Shown: positions 24,143-34,689, counted from the first letter of the stretch. The stretch is 64,000 bases of DNA from DATKSS01 sp035468355 (GCA_035468355.1 DATITA010000182.1:31090-95089); one strand, 5' to 3'. The notes: a model not told the origin generated them from the letters alone. Made by a program: numbers and translations.

Positions 24143-25593
24143 AGAGCAAGCTCTTCAATAAGATCCTCGTCGCGAACCGCGGCGAGATCGCGATCCGCGT
24201 CATGCGCGCCTGCCGCGAGCTGGGGATCGCGACCGTCGCCGTCTACTCCGACGCCGACCGCAAGGCGATCCACGTCCGGTACGCGGACGAAGCGCGCCAC
24301 ATCGGCGGCGCCGCCGCGAGCGATTCGTATCTCAAGCTCGATCACATCGTCAAGGTGGCGCATGAGGTCGGCGCCGAGGCGATCCACCCCGGCTACGGCT
24401 TTCTTTCGGAGAAGCCCGCGTTTCCCGAAGCGTGCGAGGCCGCGGGGATCAAGTTCATCGGACCACCCGCATCGGCGATGCGCGCTCTGGGGTCCAAGCT
24501 CGCCGCGCGCCAGCTCGCGATCGACCACGGCGTCCCGGTCACCCCCGGCAGCGACGCGGTCGACCCGGTCGCCGCCATCACCGCGGCGCGGCGCATCGGT
24601 TTTCCGGTCATGGTCAAGCCGTCAGGGGGTGGCGGCGGAATCGGCATGAAGGTCGTCGAGTCCGAGGCAGACCTGGCGGCTGCCATCGAAACCAGCGCGC
24701 AGGCTGCGCGGTCGGCTTTCGGCGACCCGACCGTCTACATCGAACGCTACGTTCGCAACCCCAGGCACATCGAGATCCAGGTGATCTGCGATAGCCACGG
24801 CCACGCGGTTCATCTGGGTGAGCGCGAGTGCTCGATCCAGCGCCGCCACCAGAAGATCATGGAAGAGACGCCTTCGCCGGCCCTGACCGCAGAAATTCGC
24901 GCCGCCATGGGTGATGCCGCGATCCGCGCGGCCACCGCCGCCGGCTACGTCAACGCCGGGACCGTCGAGTTCATCTTCAGCGAGGGTGACTTCTATTTCC
25001 TCGAGGTCAACGCCAGGCTGCAAGTCGAGCATCCGATCACCGAGGCGGTCACCGGCATCGACCTGGTCAAGGAGCAGATCCGCGTGGCCGCGGGAATGGA
25101 GCTCGGCTTCTCCCAGCACAACGTGACCTGGACCGGGCACGCGATCGAGATGCGCATCAACGCGGAGGACCCGGTGCGGAAGTTCCTCCCCAACCCCAAG
25201 CGCATCTCGCGCTGGGTCGCGCCCGCCGGCCCGGGCGTGCGGGTCGACTCCGGTTTCGGCCCTGGCTCGGACGTTCCGCCGAACTACGACTCGCTGGTCG
25301 CCAAGCTCATCGTCCACGGGAGCGACCGCGCGGAGGCGATCGCTCGGGCAAGCCGGGCCCTGCGCGAGTTCGTGGTGGTCGGCCCCGCGACGACCATCAG
25401 CTATCACAGGGCGATACTCGAGAACCCCGATTTCCGGGCCGGGAAGCTGAGCACCCGGTTCATCGAGGACCACCCCGACCTCGTCGAGCGGGCGAAGAAG
25501 CTGGCCGCGGACGTTTCCCCGTTCGACTACGGCCCGGATCCGCGTCACGTTGCGGCCGCCGCGGCCGCGGTGGCGTCGGTGGTGCGGCAATAG
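24139..25593 (+). CDS. pycA: Pyruvate carboxylase subunit A (biotin carboxylase)
   Basis: 484 aa from ATG 24139. ATP-grasp biotin carboxylase. KILVANRGEIAIRVMRACRELGI is the N-terminal signature. VMVKPSGGGGGIGMKVV is the Gly-rich ATP loop, and RECSIQRRHQKIMEETPSP follows. FLEVNARLQVEHPITEAVTGIDLV holds the metal and catalytic residues. A C-terminal extension of about 30 Ala-rich residues follows the domain. It pairs with PycB; a role as AccC for acetyl-CoA carboxylase is possible but the neighbour favours pyruvate. The start sits in the last unit of a tandem repeat of its own 5' end. Confidence 0.92.
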   Translation: MKSKLFNKILVANRGEIAIRVMRACRELGIATVAVYSDADRKAIHVRYADEARHIGGAAASDSYLKLDHIVKVAHEVGAEAIHPGYGFLSEKPAFPEACEAAGIKFIGPPASAMRALGSKLAARQLAIDHGVPVTPGSDAVDPVAAITAARRIGFPVMVKPSGGGGGIGMKVVESEADLAAAIETSAQAARSAFGDPTVYIERYVRNPRHIEIQVICDSHGHAVHLGERECSIQRRHQKIMEETPSPALTAEIRAAMGDAAIRAATAAGYVNAGTVEFIFSEGDFYFLEVNARLQVEHPITEAVTGIDLVKEQIRVAAGMELGFSQHNVTWTGHAIEMRINAEDPVRKFLPNPKRISRWVAPAGPGVRVDSGFGPGSDVPPNYDSLVAKLIVHGSDRAEAIARASRALREFVVVGPATTISYHRAILENPDFRAGKLSTRFIEDHPDLVERAKKLAADVSPFDYGPDPRHVAAAAAAVASVVRQ

Positions 25594-25631
25594 CGCCCCT
25601 GCGTCATCCAGACAGCGGCAGGCCGTTCGTC

Positions 25632-26153
25632 GTGGGCAGGTCGAGCGTCCAGGGCCGCTCCGGCCCCTTTCAGCTGCGCGAGGACGTGATCCGCTTTCCC
25701 GACGGCGCCGAGGCCGTGTACACGGTCGTGGCCAACCCCGACTCGGCGTTCATCGTTCCGTATTTCGACAACGGCGACACGATGCTGGTGCGCCAGTGGC
25801 GACACGCCTGGGACGAGTCCTCGTGGGAGGTTCCTGCCGGCACCTTCAACGGCGACGAGGACCCGCTAGAGTGCGCCCGGCGCGAGCTGGCGGAAGAAAC
25901 CGGGCTCGTGGCGGGCCGCTACACGTCGCTGGGCGTCGTGCACGGCGCCGCCTTCCTCACGGGGTCCGCGCACATGTTCATGGCCCAGGGGATCACCGAG
26001 GCCGAGCGCAGCCCCGAGACGTATGAGCAGGACATGGAGGTCCTGCGTCTGCCCTTCGCCGAGGCTTTCGAGGCGGCCCTGCAAGGTGGCATCGCCCATT
26101 CCGGTTCGGTAACGGCGCTCACCCGCGCTGCGCGAGCGCTGAAGATCCTCTAG
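25632..26153 (+). CDS. Nudix hydrolase (ADP-ribose pyrophosphatase-like)
   Basis: 173 aa from GTG. The full Nudix box lies at residues 70-92: G-x5-E-x7-REL-x-EE-TGL, with RRELAEETGL visible. The preceding WEVPAGTF and the following GVVHGAAFLTGSAHMF resemble ADP-ribose or nucleoside-diphosphate-sugar pyrophosphatases. It probably cleans up nucleotide derivatives. It lies 38 bp after pycA and its end overlaps the end of a convergent gene by 4 bp. Confidence 0.88.
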   Translation: MGRSSVQGRSGPFQLREDVIRFPDGAEAVYTVVANPDSAFIVPYFDNGDTMLVRQWRHAWDESSWEVPAGTFNGDEDPLECARRELAEETGLVAGRYTSLGVVHGAAFLTGSAHMFMAQGITEAERSPETYEQDMEVLRLPFAEAFEAALQGGIAHSGSVTALTRAARALKIL

Positions 26154-28354
26154 CCCCCAGGAGTCGACGCCGGGCTTGGGCTTGGGCTTGGGCTTGGGCT
26201 CGGGCTCGGAGACGCCGTGGCCGGCACTCCGCTCAACTTGCCGTCGCCGCGTTTGACCGCGACTGGCCCTACCAGGTCGAGGTCATATTCGGCCGCCACG
26301 TTGTGCCCCAGGACGTCGCGCACGGTGGTCAGGACCACGATCCTGTAGTGGGCCCCTGGCCTCAGGTCCAGGCCGCCGATGGTCACCGTCTTGTTCGAAT
26401 AGGTCGGGCTGGCGTCGAGCTGCTTGCCCTTGGCGTCGAGGATGACGATTCCTCCGCCGATGGTCCCGGGGTCGAGGTCGCTGTCGAAGGTGACCTGGAC
26501 CGTGCCAGGCGTCACCATCAGCCCGACGACCTCCGCGCCCTTGCCCAGATCGCGGCGCGGTCCCGTCGTGGCCTGGTCGATCAAAAGCTTGTTGGTGCTC
26601 GGGTCGCGCACGAGCGTGAGGGTCTCTTCGAAGTCGCTCACGTCGATCTTCCCGTGGGTGAGGACCAGGCGGACCACGAACCGGGCAGTGTCCGGCTCGG
26701 CGCCGGTGACTTCCTGCGTCAGGATGTAGTAGCGCGAGAAAGAAGGGTCGCCGCTGATGGTCAGGCTGAGGCCGCCCGCGGCGTACGCCTGCCTGCCGCC
26801 GGCGTCGAGGAGCGTGGTCGCATCAGCGGCCTGGCCCTTGAGGCGAGCCTGCATGAACGAGTTGACCACCGCGGCGGCCTGGTCGAGCACCGTAGGCTGA
26901 ACCGGCATCGCCGGGGCGGTCGCCGTCCACAGCTGGCCGCCACGGAAGAACGCAAACGACGCGCCGTTGGGCGCCCACTGCGGCAAGTGGTAGGTGCCGT
27001 TGGAAAGCTTGGCCTTGCCGGTGCCGTCGGGCCGCACCTGGGACAGCTCGGTGTCCGAGCCGAGAAGGATCGCGTCCTGGGTGGACCAGCTCGGCTCGCC
27101 ACCCGGGAGCGTCGACGTCGCGTTGCCGAGCGGGTCTGAGACGTCGATCGTGCTGCCCGCCGAGTACATCAGGTGCGCTCCGTCAGGGGACCAGCCGAGG
27201 AACGTGGCGCCCGACTGGCCAACCGCGGCGCTCTTGCCGCTGCCGAGGTCGAGGATCATGAGCGCCTGGTCCAGCTGGTAGGCGACCTGCGCGCCGTCCG
27301 GTGAGAAAGACAAGACGTTTAAAGTGCCGGTGGTCGGCAGCGGCGAGAGCTGTACCGCCGCCTTGTCCCCCTGCGTGTAGATCCCGCCCGGCGCCGCCCA
27401 GACCAGCTTGTCCTTGTCCCAGCCCAGCAGCGTCGGGGGGGCGGCAGGCGCGAGCTCCGCGGTTGAGCTGCCCGCAAAGGTCAGGACTTCGATCTTTCCG
27501 CCGCGGATATACGCAAGCCGGTCCCCGGAGGGGGAGATGGCCGGCGACGTGACTCCGTCCGCGGCGATCGCGGTCACGGCGCCCCCCTTGGCGGAGACCA
27601 GGTCAAGAGCACCCGTGGCGTCGACGAAGTAGATCGACCCGGAGTCCGCGGACCACTGCAAAGGCGCGGCCGCAGTTCCGCCCAGCGGCGCGAGCTGCTT
27701 TTCTCCCAGCGAGGATCCGCTCGTCGGGCTCGGGACTGGTGGAGGCGTCGGAGTGGGTGTCGGGGGCGGCTGAGTCACGAAGGTGATCGTCGCCGGCGTG
27801 GCGAGCTGCTGGCCGGCCGCGGTCCTGGCCCCCGGGCCGATCGTGACCTGGTACTGCGTGTTGGGCGCAAGGTTGCCGTTGGCCGGCTGCACGGCAAGTG
27901 TGTTGGACTCCCACGAGAAGGTCACCGAGGTCGCCGGCAGGATCTGGACTGCGGCCTGGGTCGACGAATGGTCCATCTGCTGGTTGAACGAGACCAGGAT
28001 GGGCTGCTGCAGGGCGACGCCGGTGGTGCCGTCCATAGAGCTGCTGACGACGACCCTGGTCAGGCCACCGGTCGGCTGGAGGGTCATGTACGTGGCGACC
28101 GAAGCGATCAGCACCACGCCGGCCGCGGCCCCCAGCCAGGCGAGCCCGGGCGGCGCGAAGGCTCGCCGCCACCATGAGTCGCGACCTTCGCTCATCGACC
28201 AGGCGTGGTTCATCAGCTGCCGCCGGAGGCCTGAGCGGAACGCATCGTCGACCGGCGGGTCAGCCCGCTGGGTCGCGCTGAGAATCGTGGCCAGGCGGCG
28301 AAGCTCGTCGTCCTGGAGGACGTCGTCCAGCTCGGGGTCGTGGCGCCAGCTCAT
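26150..28354 (-). CDS. Membrane-anchored beta-propeller protein, likely anti-sigma partner
   Basis: 734 aa. Residues 1-68 are cytoplasmic and charged. A single membrane helix spans about 69-91. Residues 95-195 look like an Ig-like Big_5 domain (VSFNQQMDHSSTQAAVQI, APNTQYQVTIG), followed by a Pro/Thr linker. Residues 220-500 hold TolB/WD40-like propeller repeats (PAISPSGDRLAYI, LSFSPDGAQVAYQL, FLGWSPDGAHLMYS). Residues 510-620 form an alpha/beta domain, then comes a second Big_5-like domain and a Ser-Pro tail. The start overlaps the ECF sigma stop (ATGA), so it is the likely membrane regulator of that sigma factor. No zinc anti-sigma motif is seen. Confidence 0.82.
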   Translation of the reverse strand: MSWRHDPELDDVLQDDELRRLATILSATQRADPPVDDAFRSGLRRQLMNHAWSMSEGRDSWWRRAFAPPGLAWLGAAAGVVLIASVATYMTLQPTGGLTRVVVSSSMDGTTGVALQQPILVSFNQQMDHSSTQAAVQILPATSVTFSWESNTLAVQPANGNLAPNTQYQVTIGPGARTAAGQQLATPATITFVTQPPPTPTPTPPPVPSPTSGSSLGEKQLAPLGGTAAAPLQWSADSGSIYFVDATGALDLVSAKGGAVTAIAADGVTSPAISPSGDRLAYIRGGKIEVLTFAGSSTAELAPAAPPTLLGWDKDKLVWAAPGGIYTQGDKAAVQLSPLPTTGTLNVLSFSPDGAQVAYQLDQALMILDLGSGKSAAVGQSGATFLGWSPDGAHLMYSAGSTIDVSDPLGNATSTLPGGEPSWSTQDAILLGSDTELSQVRPDGTGKAKLSNGTYHLPQWAPNGASFAFFRGGQLWTATAPAMPVQPTVLDQAAAVVNSFMQARLKGQAADATTLLDAGGRQAYAAGGLSLTISGDPSFSRYYILTQEVTGAEPDTARFVVRLVLTHGKIDVSDFEETLTLVRDPSTNKLLIDQATTGPRRDLGKGAEVVGLMVTPGTVQVTFDSDLDPGTIGGGIVILDAKGKQLDASPTYSNKTVTIGGLDLRPGAHYRIVVLTTVRDVLGHNVAAEYDLDLVGPVAVKRGDGKLSGVPATASPSPSPSPSPSPSPASTPGG
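26172..26207 (-). repeat. Hexanucleotide repeat encoding a Ser-Pro tail
   Basis: Six uninterrupted 6-bp units (GGGCTT four times, then GGGCTC twice, plus-strand view) encode the C-terminal Ser-Pro repeat of the propeller protein. The unit is a multiple of three, so copy-number change would alter tail length without shifting the frame. Confidence 0.85.
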
Positions 28355-28908
28355 TCCACGGGCCTCAGCTCGCCGGCGTCCTCGCGGAGCTTGCTCACCG
28401 CGCGGTGGATGAGGAGCTTAACGGCGCCGGCGGACTTGCCCATCGCGACGGCGATGTCCTCGATCTTCATGTCCTCTTGGAACTTGAGCACCAGCGCGAT
28501 CCGCTGTTGGGGCGGCAGGTTCTCGACCAGCGCCCACACGCGGCGGATCTCGTCCCGGTGAGCCGCCAGGTCTTCGAGCGCCGGGCCTGCGACGGAGAGG
28601 TCGTGGAAATCGTCAAGCGGCTGCACCGGACGCTGCGTCCGGTAGCGGTCCGCGATCGCGTTGACGGCGATCTGGTACAGCCAGGCAGCGAAGGGCCGCC
28701 CCGTGTCCTGGTAGCGGGGCATGGCCTTCAGAGCCTTCATGAAGACTTCCGAAGTAACGTCCTCTGCCGCGGTTTGCTCCCTCACTCTTGAATACACGAA
28801 TCGATAGATCTGCTGAAAGTGCCGGTCGTAGAGCGCCCCAAACTCACGGGGATCCCGTTTAGCGTGCTCGACGAGCTCTCGCTCTTCCTCGCGGGACGGG
28901 TCGCTCAC
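28351..28908 (-). CDS. ECF RNA polymerase sigma factor
   Basis: 185 aa from GTG. Region 2 is EFGALYDRHFQQIYRFVYSRV, then AEDVTSEVFMKALKAMPRY and PFAAWLYQIAVNAIADRYR. Region 4 is VENLPPQQRIALVLKFQEDMKIEDIAVAMGKSAGAVKLLIHRAV. The first gene of a two-gene unit with the propeller membrane protein, which overlaps by 4 bp. A GATAAT on the minus strand at 29011-29006 could be its -10, giving an untranslated leader of about 90 nt. Confidence 0.92.
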   Translation of the reverse strand: MSDPSREEERELVEHAKRDPREFGALYDRHFQQIYRFVYSRVREQTAAEDVTSEVFMKALKAMPRYQDTGRPFAAWLYQIAVNAIADRYRTQRPVQPLDDFHDLSVAGPALEDLAAHRDEIRRVWALVENLPPQQRIALVLKFQEDMKIEDIAVAMGKSAGAVKLLIHRAVSKLREDAGELRPVE

Positions 28909-29110
28909 CGGCCCTTCAGCCTGTGCCCCTTCAAACGAGGGTCCATCCAGAGTGGTTACGAGGTTTGAGCTCAGCGGGTTGCATCTCGCACATCAGCCGC
29001 CCCCGATTATCCAACCGGGCGCGCATTCTCACCCCGCCGCGATGGTTCGCCACAGCATCTTGGGTCTGGCCGCCGAGCACTCACAACCTGTAGTTCCGGC
29101 CCGTCGGAGC

Positions 29111-29116
29111 CTATAA
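29111..29116 (+). promoter_or_regulatory. -10 element of the purine operon
   Basis: A perfect TATAAT at 29111-29116 lies 43 bp before the purB TTG start, in an otherwise GC-rich 250-bp gap between divergent transcription units. The -35 region is weak (TGTAGT at 29088-29093). A GGGAG ribosome site follows at 29142-29146. No purine riboswitch fold is evident between them. Confidence 0.6.
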
Positions 29117-29159
29117 TTCGAGCCGTCCCCCCATTGTTTACTGGGAGCCGGCGCCCTTC

Positions 29160-30467
29160 TTGATCGAGCGATACTCGCCGCCTGCCATCCGGGCGGTCTG
29201 GTCCGACCAGCACCGGTTCGAGCTATGGCTGCGCATTGAGGTCCTGGCCTGTGAAGCGTGGGCCACGCTCGGCCGCATCCCCGCATCGGCGCTCCCCAAG
29301 ATCAGGCAGGGCACGTTCGACGCCACCCGGATCGCCGACGTGGAGGCGCGCGTCGGCCATGACGTGATCGCTTTCCTGACGGTCGTCAACGAGTCCATCG
29401 GCCAGCCCGAGGCCCGTTTCGTCCACCTCGGGATGACCAGTCAGGACCTCAACGACACGGCGATGGCGGTCCAGCTCGTGGAGTCTGCCCGAATCATCCA
29501 GTCGGACCTGCAGGCGGTGCGCGAAGCGGCGGCCGACCTGGCGATCCGTCACCGCAAGACGTTGATGGCGGGCCGCACGCACGGCATCGTGGCGGAGCCC
29601 ATCACTTTCGGCTTCAAGGTTGCCGGTTGGGTGGCCGAGCTGGACCGCTCGCTCGCCCGTCTGCGCCTGGCGTCGGAAGAGTCGGCCGTCGGTCGCGTGA
29701 GCGGCGCGGTGGGTACGCACGCGACCATCGATCCGGCGATCGAGGAGCATGTCTGCGCCGAGCTCGGGCTCAAGGTCGACACGGTGTCGACACAGGTCGT
29801 TGCGCGCGACCGCCATGCGAGCTTCATGTCCGCCCTGGCCCTCGTCTCTGGGACACTGGAGCGCATCGCCACTGAGATCCGTCACCTGCAGCGCAGCGAG
29901 GTGGGTGAGGCGTTCGAGCCGTTTGGCAGCGAGCAGAAGGGCAGCTCGGCGATGCCGCACAAGCGCAACCCCGTGCTGACTGAACGAGTGTGCGGGCTGG
30001 CGCGCGTCGTCCGCGGGCACCTTGTCACCGCCCTCGAGAACACGGCGCTCTGGCACGAGCGTGACATCAGCCATTCGTCGGCCGAGCGCGTGATCTTTCC
30101 CGACGCGTGCGCTGCGGTCGACTACATGGCCCAGGAGATGGGAAAGGTTCTGCGCGGCCTCGAGGTTCGTCCTGACCGTATGCTCGCCAACCTGCAGTTC
30201 GCCGGCGGGGTCGTCTTCTCGCAGCGCGTGCTGCTGGCGCTGGTCGACAGCGGCATGTCTCGCGAGGACGCGTACCTCATCGTCCAGAAAGCGGCGATGC
30301 AGGCGATGGAGGGCTCCGGTCCGGGCTTTCGCGCGATCCTCGAGAACAACCAGGAGGTCAAGGGGCGGATCGGGAGCAGGCTGGACCAGGTCTTCGACCC
30401 GTGGTCCGGCCTCGAGCACACCGACCTCGCCTACCAGCGCCTCGGATTGGGAGTACCTGCCAAGTGA
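29160..30467 (+). CDS. purB: Adenylosuccinate lyase
   Basis: 435 aa from TTG. Fumarase/aspartase superfamily; it acts twice in purine synthesis, on SAICAR and on adenylosuccinate. Signature loop GSSAMPHKRNP at 261-271 with the catalytic serine, RTHG (139-142) with a catalytic His region, and HLGMTSQDLNDTAM near 89-102. First gene of a nine-gene purine run. Its stop overlaps the purC start (GTGA). Confidence 0.97.
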   Translation: MIERYSPPAIRAVWSDQHRFELWLRIEVLACEAWATLGRIPASALPKIRQGTFDATRIADVEARVGHDVIAFLTVVNESIGQPEARFVHLGMTSQDLNDTAMAVQLVESARIIQSDLQAVREAAADLAIRHRKTLMAGRTHGIVAEPITFGFKVAGWVAELDRSLARLRLASEESAVGRVSGAVGTHATIDPAIEEHVCAELGLKVDTVSTQVVARDRHASFMSALALVSGTLERIATEIRHLQRSEVGEAFEPFGSEQKGSSAMPHKRNPVLTERVCGLARVVRGHLVTALENTALWHERDISHSSAERVIFPDACAAVDYMAQEMGKVLRGLEVRPDRMLANLQFAGGVVFSQRVLLALVDSGMSREDAYLIVQKAAMQAMEGSGPGFRAILENNQEVKGRIGSRLDQVFDPWSGLEHTDLAYQRLGLGVPAK

Positions 30468-31384
30468 TTCCAGGGCCGGCCCTCACCGACACTGACCTTC
30501 CGCTCAAGCTCTTCGCGCGGGGCAAGGTCCGCGACACCTACGAGCTCGGACCCGACCGGCTGCTGATGGTGGCGACCGACCGCCTCTCGGCGTTCGACCA
30601 CGTGTTGCCCGGCGGCATCCCGGACCGCGGCAAGGTCCTGACCCAGCTCTCGATCTTCTGGTTCTCCCAGACCGACACGTTCCAGCAAAACCACCTGATC
30701 TCGGGCATGGTGCCCGATCTCCCCGCGGCGCTCAAGGACCACCGCGAGGAGCTCGCCGGACGGTTCATGATCGTCCGCAAAGCCAAGCGCATCGACTTCG
30801 AGTGCGTGGTGCGCGGATACCTCGCCGGCAGCGCATGGAAGGAGTACCAGGACTCGCACACGCTCGCGGGCGAGGAGATGCCTCCCGGCCTGCGCCAGAG
30901 CGAGAGGCTTGCCTACCCGACCTTCTCGCCGGCGACCAAGGCCGAGACCGGGCACGACGAGAACATCTCTTTCGCGACCCTCAAAAAGGAGCTCGGCGAC
31001 GAGCTCGCCACGAAGCTTCGGGACGCGAGCCTGGAGCTTTACAAGTACGCCGCCGAATTCTCCACCCGCCGGGGCTTGATCCTGGCCGACACCAAGTTCG
31101 AGTTCGGCCTCATCGACGATGAGCTGATCCTGATCGACGAGGCGCTGACCCCCGACAGCTCGAGGTACTGGGATGCTGCCACCTATGCGGTCGGGACATC
31201 GCCGGACTCTTATGACAAGCAGTTCGTCCGCGACTGGCTCACGCAGTCGGGTTGGGACAAGGAATCCGAGCCGCCCCAGCTTCCGAGCGAGGTCGTGGCG
31301 CAGACCCGCATGCGCTACCTGACGGCCTACCAGCGGCTCGTAGGCAAGCCACTGTTCCCGCCCACACCCAGGAACGAACGTTGA
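30464..31384 (+). CDS. purC: SAICAR synthetase
   Basis: 306 aa from GTG. ATP-dependent ligase joining CAIR and aspartate. Motifs: LFARGKVRDTYELG at the N terminus and RAKRIDFECVVRGYLAGSAWKEY-like (here KAKRIDFECVVRGYLAGS). LILADTKFEFG and LIDEALTPDSSRYW are the PurC signatures. It is of the longer type (about 300 aa). It overlaps purB at its start and purS at its end by 4 bp each. Confidence 0.97.
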   Translation: MIPGPALTDTDLPLKLFARGKVRDTYELGPDRLLMVATDRLSAFDHVLPGGIPDRGKVLTQLSIFWFSQTDTFQQNHLISGMVPDLPAALKDHREELAGRFMIVRKAKRIDFECVVRGYLAGSAWKEYQDSHTLAGEEMPPGLRQSERLAYPTFSPATKAETGHDENISFATLKKELGDELATKLRDASLELYKYAAEFSTRRGLILADTKFEFGLIDDELILIDEALTPDSSRYWDAATYAVGTSPDSYDKQFVRDWLTQSGWDKESEPPQLPSEVVAQTRMRYLTAYQRLVGKPLFPPTPRNER

Positions 31385-31637
31385 TCGCGAAGATCATCGT
31401 CACGCCCAAGCCGGTGGTCAACGACCCGCAGGGCATCACCGTCAGGCAAGGGCTCGCGTCGCTAGGTTTCACGGAGATCTCGGATGTTCGCGTGGGTAAG
31501 TACATCGAGCTCACCCTGGAGGCATCCAGCGAGCACGACGCGCGCGAACGCGTCGAGGCCATGTGCCGCCGGCTGCTGGCGAACCACGTGATCGAAGACT
31601 TCAGGTTTGACATCGAAACGGACGGGCACCGCCGCCG

Positions 31638-31641
<4 letters not shown>
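31381..31641 (+). CDS. purS: Phosphoribosylformylglycinamidine synthase subunit PurS
   Basis: 86 aa from TTG. Small dimeric subunit that bridges PurL and PurQ in the three-part FGAM synthase. The pattern KPVVNDPQGITVRQGLASLGF, then VRVGKYIELTLE, is typical. The TTG overlaps the purC stop (TTGA), and its own stop overlaps the purQ TTG in the same way. Confidence 0.95.
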
Positions 31642-32338
<697 letters not shown>

Positions 32339-32342
<4 letters not shown>

Positions 32343-34528
32343 GTCTCGAGATGATCGACGACCGGCGGCTGAGGGAGGTCGCGCTGACCCCCGAGGAGTA
32401 CCGGGCGATCGTCGAGCAGCTCAAACGACCGCCCAACGAGGTCGAGCTCGGCATGCTCGGGGTCCTGTGGTCCGAGCACTGCTCGTACAAGAGTTCCAAG
32501 GCGCTGCTGCGCCGCCTGCCGTCGACCGGTGCCTCGGTGGTCCAGGGACCAGGCGAGAACGCCGGCGCCGTGAGCATCGGCGAAGGTTGGGCCGCGGTCT
32601 TCAAGATCGAGTCGCACAACCACCCTTCCGCCATCGAGCCGTACCAGGGCGCTGCCACCGGCGTGGGCGGGATCATCCGGGACGTGATCGCGATGGGCGC
32701 TCGTCCCATCGCGCTGCTCGACTCGCTGCGTTTTGGACCCCTCCCCGCGTCGCAGCATCACTTCGAAGGGGTCGTCGCCGGAATCGGCGGCTACGGTAAC
32801 TGCATCGGGATCCCGACCGTCGGCGGCGAGGTGTACTTCGATGACTGCTACGCGCAGAACCCTCTGGTCAACGCCATGTGCGTCGGCCTGGTGAGGGTCG
32901 AGCGCCTGATGCGCGCTCGCGCCGAGGGCACCGGCAACAGCCTGATGCTCGTGGGTGCTGACACCGGCCGCGACGGAATTCATGGCGCGTCGTTCGCGTC
33001 GCTCGAGCTCGACGAAAGCAGCGACGAGCGCAGGCCCGCGGTCCAGGTCGGTAACCCGTTCCTCGAGAAGTGCCTGCTCGAGGCGTGCATGGACCTCGCG
33101 CACACCACCGCGGTCGTGGCCATCCAGGACCTCGGCGCGGCGGGCTTGACATCCTCGGTCGCCGAATGCGCAGCCAGGGTGCCGGGCGCCGGCGCGCGCA
33201 TCGACGTTTCGCAGGTTCCGCGGCGCGAGCGCGGCATGAAGGCGTACGACGTCATGCTGTCGGAGTCGCAGGAGCGGATGCTGGTGGTGGTCGAAAGGGG
33301 CCGCGAGGCCGAGGTCGAAACCATCTTCCATTCGTGGGACCTCACGTCCGCGGTGATCGGCGAGGTGACCGACGACGGCTGCCTGACGGTGATGGACGGC
33401 AACCGCGAGGTCGCGCGGCTGCCCGTCGACCTGCTCACGGACGGCGCGCCGCCTCGCCGCTTGACCGCCATCACGCCCAAGTCGGCCAGGGTTCTCGACA
33501 TCGACTCGCTGACCCCGTTGGTCGACCCGGGCGCTGCGCTTCTGCGCCTGATGGCCAGCGCGAATCTGACTAGCCGGCGCGGGATCTTCCGGCGTTACGA
33601 CCACATGGTCGGCGACGCGACCGTCATCCCGCCGGGCGGCGACGCCGCGATGCTACGGGTGAAGGGCACCCGGCTCGGGCTTGCGATGACCACGGATTGC
33701 AACTCGCGCTACTGCCACCTCGACCCTCACCTCGGCGCGCAGCATGCGGTTGCGGAGGCCGCGCGGAACATCGTCGCCACGGGGGCGCGGCCGCTTGCCG
33801 TGACCGATTGCCTGAACCTCGCCAACCCCGACCGTCCGGAGGTTTACTGGGAGCTCGAGGAGACTGTGGCCGGGCTGGCCCACGCGTGCCGGGCGCTGGA
33901 CGTGCCGATCGTCAGTGGCAACGTCAGCCTCTACAACGACTCGTCCGGTGAGAACCCGATCTTCCCAACACCGGTAGTGGGCATGATCGGGGTCATCGAC
34001 GACTACGGCAAGCGGATCGTCGCCGGCCTGCGAGCCGAAGGAGACTTCGTGCTGCTGGTGGGAGCGAGCCACGACGACCTCGGCGGGAGCGAGTACCTCA
34101 AGGTCGAGCACGGCCTCGTGGCGGGCCAGCCGCCCGCGCTGGACCTGTCGCTCGAAAGAGCCGTGCACCGGGTGATCCTGTCCGCCGCGGACAGCGGATA
34201 CCTTCACTCGGCGCACGACTGCGCCGAGGGCGGCATGCTGGTCGCGCTGGCGGAGTCGTGCCTTTTGGGAGGCATCGGCGTGCGGTGCCCGGCCATCCGC
34301 CCGGAAGCGCAGCTCCGGCTCGACGCCGCGTTCTTCGGCGAATCGCCAAGTCGCTTCATCGTCAGCGTCCCCTCGCGCGCGATGCCCGAGTTGCAGTCGA
34401 TCGCCCGCCGCCACCACGTCGAGATCTCCCTGCTGGGCCTCGCAGGCGGCGATGCCATCGAGTTCGAAGGGCAGTTCAAGGTGGCACTCTCCGACTTGCG
34501 CCAAGCCTGGGAAGGCGGGGTCATTTAG
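32339..34528 (+). CDS. purL: Phosphoribosylformylglycinamidine synthase subunit PurL
   Basis: 729 aa from TTG (ATG 32351 also possible). Small-type PurL of the PurLQS complex. Signature GVLWSEHCSYKSSK near the N terminus, KIESHNHPSAIEPYQGAATGVGGIIRD for ATP/magnesium binding, and the second half with DCNSRYCHLDPHLGAQHAVAEAARNI. It makes FGAM from FGAR. The stop TAG at 34526-34528 falls inside the first copy of a 46-bp repeat of the purF 5' end. Confidence 0.96.
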
Positions 34529-34571
34529 ACATGTGCGGGGTTTTCGGGATCTGCGCGAAGCACGGGGTGGA
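34526..34571 (+). repeat. Upstream copy of the purF start region
   Basis: 46 bp identical, except at one position (34543 versus 34704), to 34687-34732. It starts in the purL stop codon, includes ATGTGCGGGG and the first 13 codons of purF, and is offset by 161 bp, so it is in a different frame from the real gene. Confidence 0.95.
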
Positions 34572-34689
34572 AGAGCGTGGGAGGATCAGGATCCCCCCAC
34601 GAGCCCCCCACGGGCGCCTGTCGCGGCTGCCAGATGCCTGTCGCGGCGGTGGCCCGGGCAAGCCGGGCCACGCGGGACCGAGGAACTAG
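34531..34689 (+). CDS. Putative 52-aa leader ORF beginning with the PurF N terminus
   Basis: ATG 34531 opens a frame of 52 codons. Residues 1-13 equal those of PurF except Val5 to Phe (MCGVFGICAKHGV); the rest is an Arg/Pro/Gly-rich sequence with no recognisable domain. The TAG at 34687-34689 ends 2 bp before the purF ATG. A perfect 8-bp hairpin (34650-34657 with 34663-34670) lies within it. It could be a leader that couples purL and purF translation, or only the scar of a duplication. Translation unproven. Confidence 0.4.
   Translation: MCGVFGICAKHGVEERGRIRIPPRAPHGRLSRLPDACRGGGPGKPGHAGPRN

Noticed and set aside
22216..25593. Sodium-pumping oxaloacetate decarboxylase
   Set aside because: No beta or gamma membrane subunit genes nearby; biotin carboxylase is adjacent, fitting pyruvate carboxylase.
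26172..26207. Hexanucleotide repeat as a phase-variation switch
   Set aside because: A 6-bp unit does not shift the reading frame and the repeat is at the very end of the gene.
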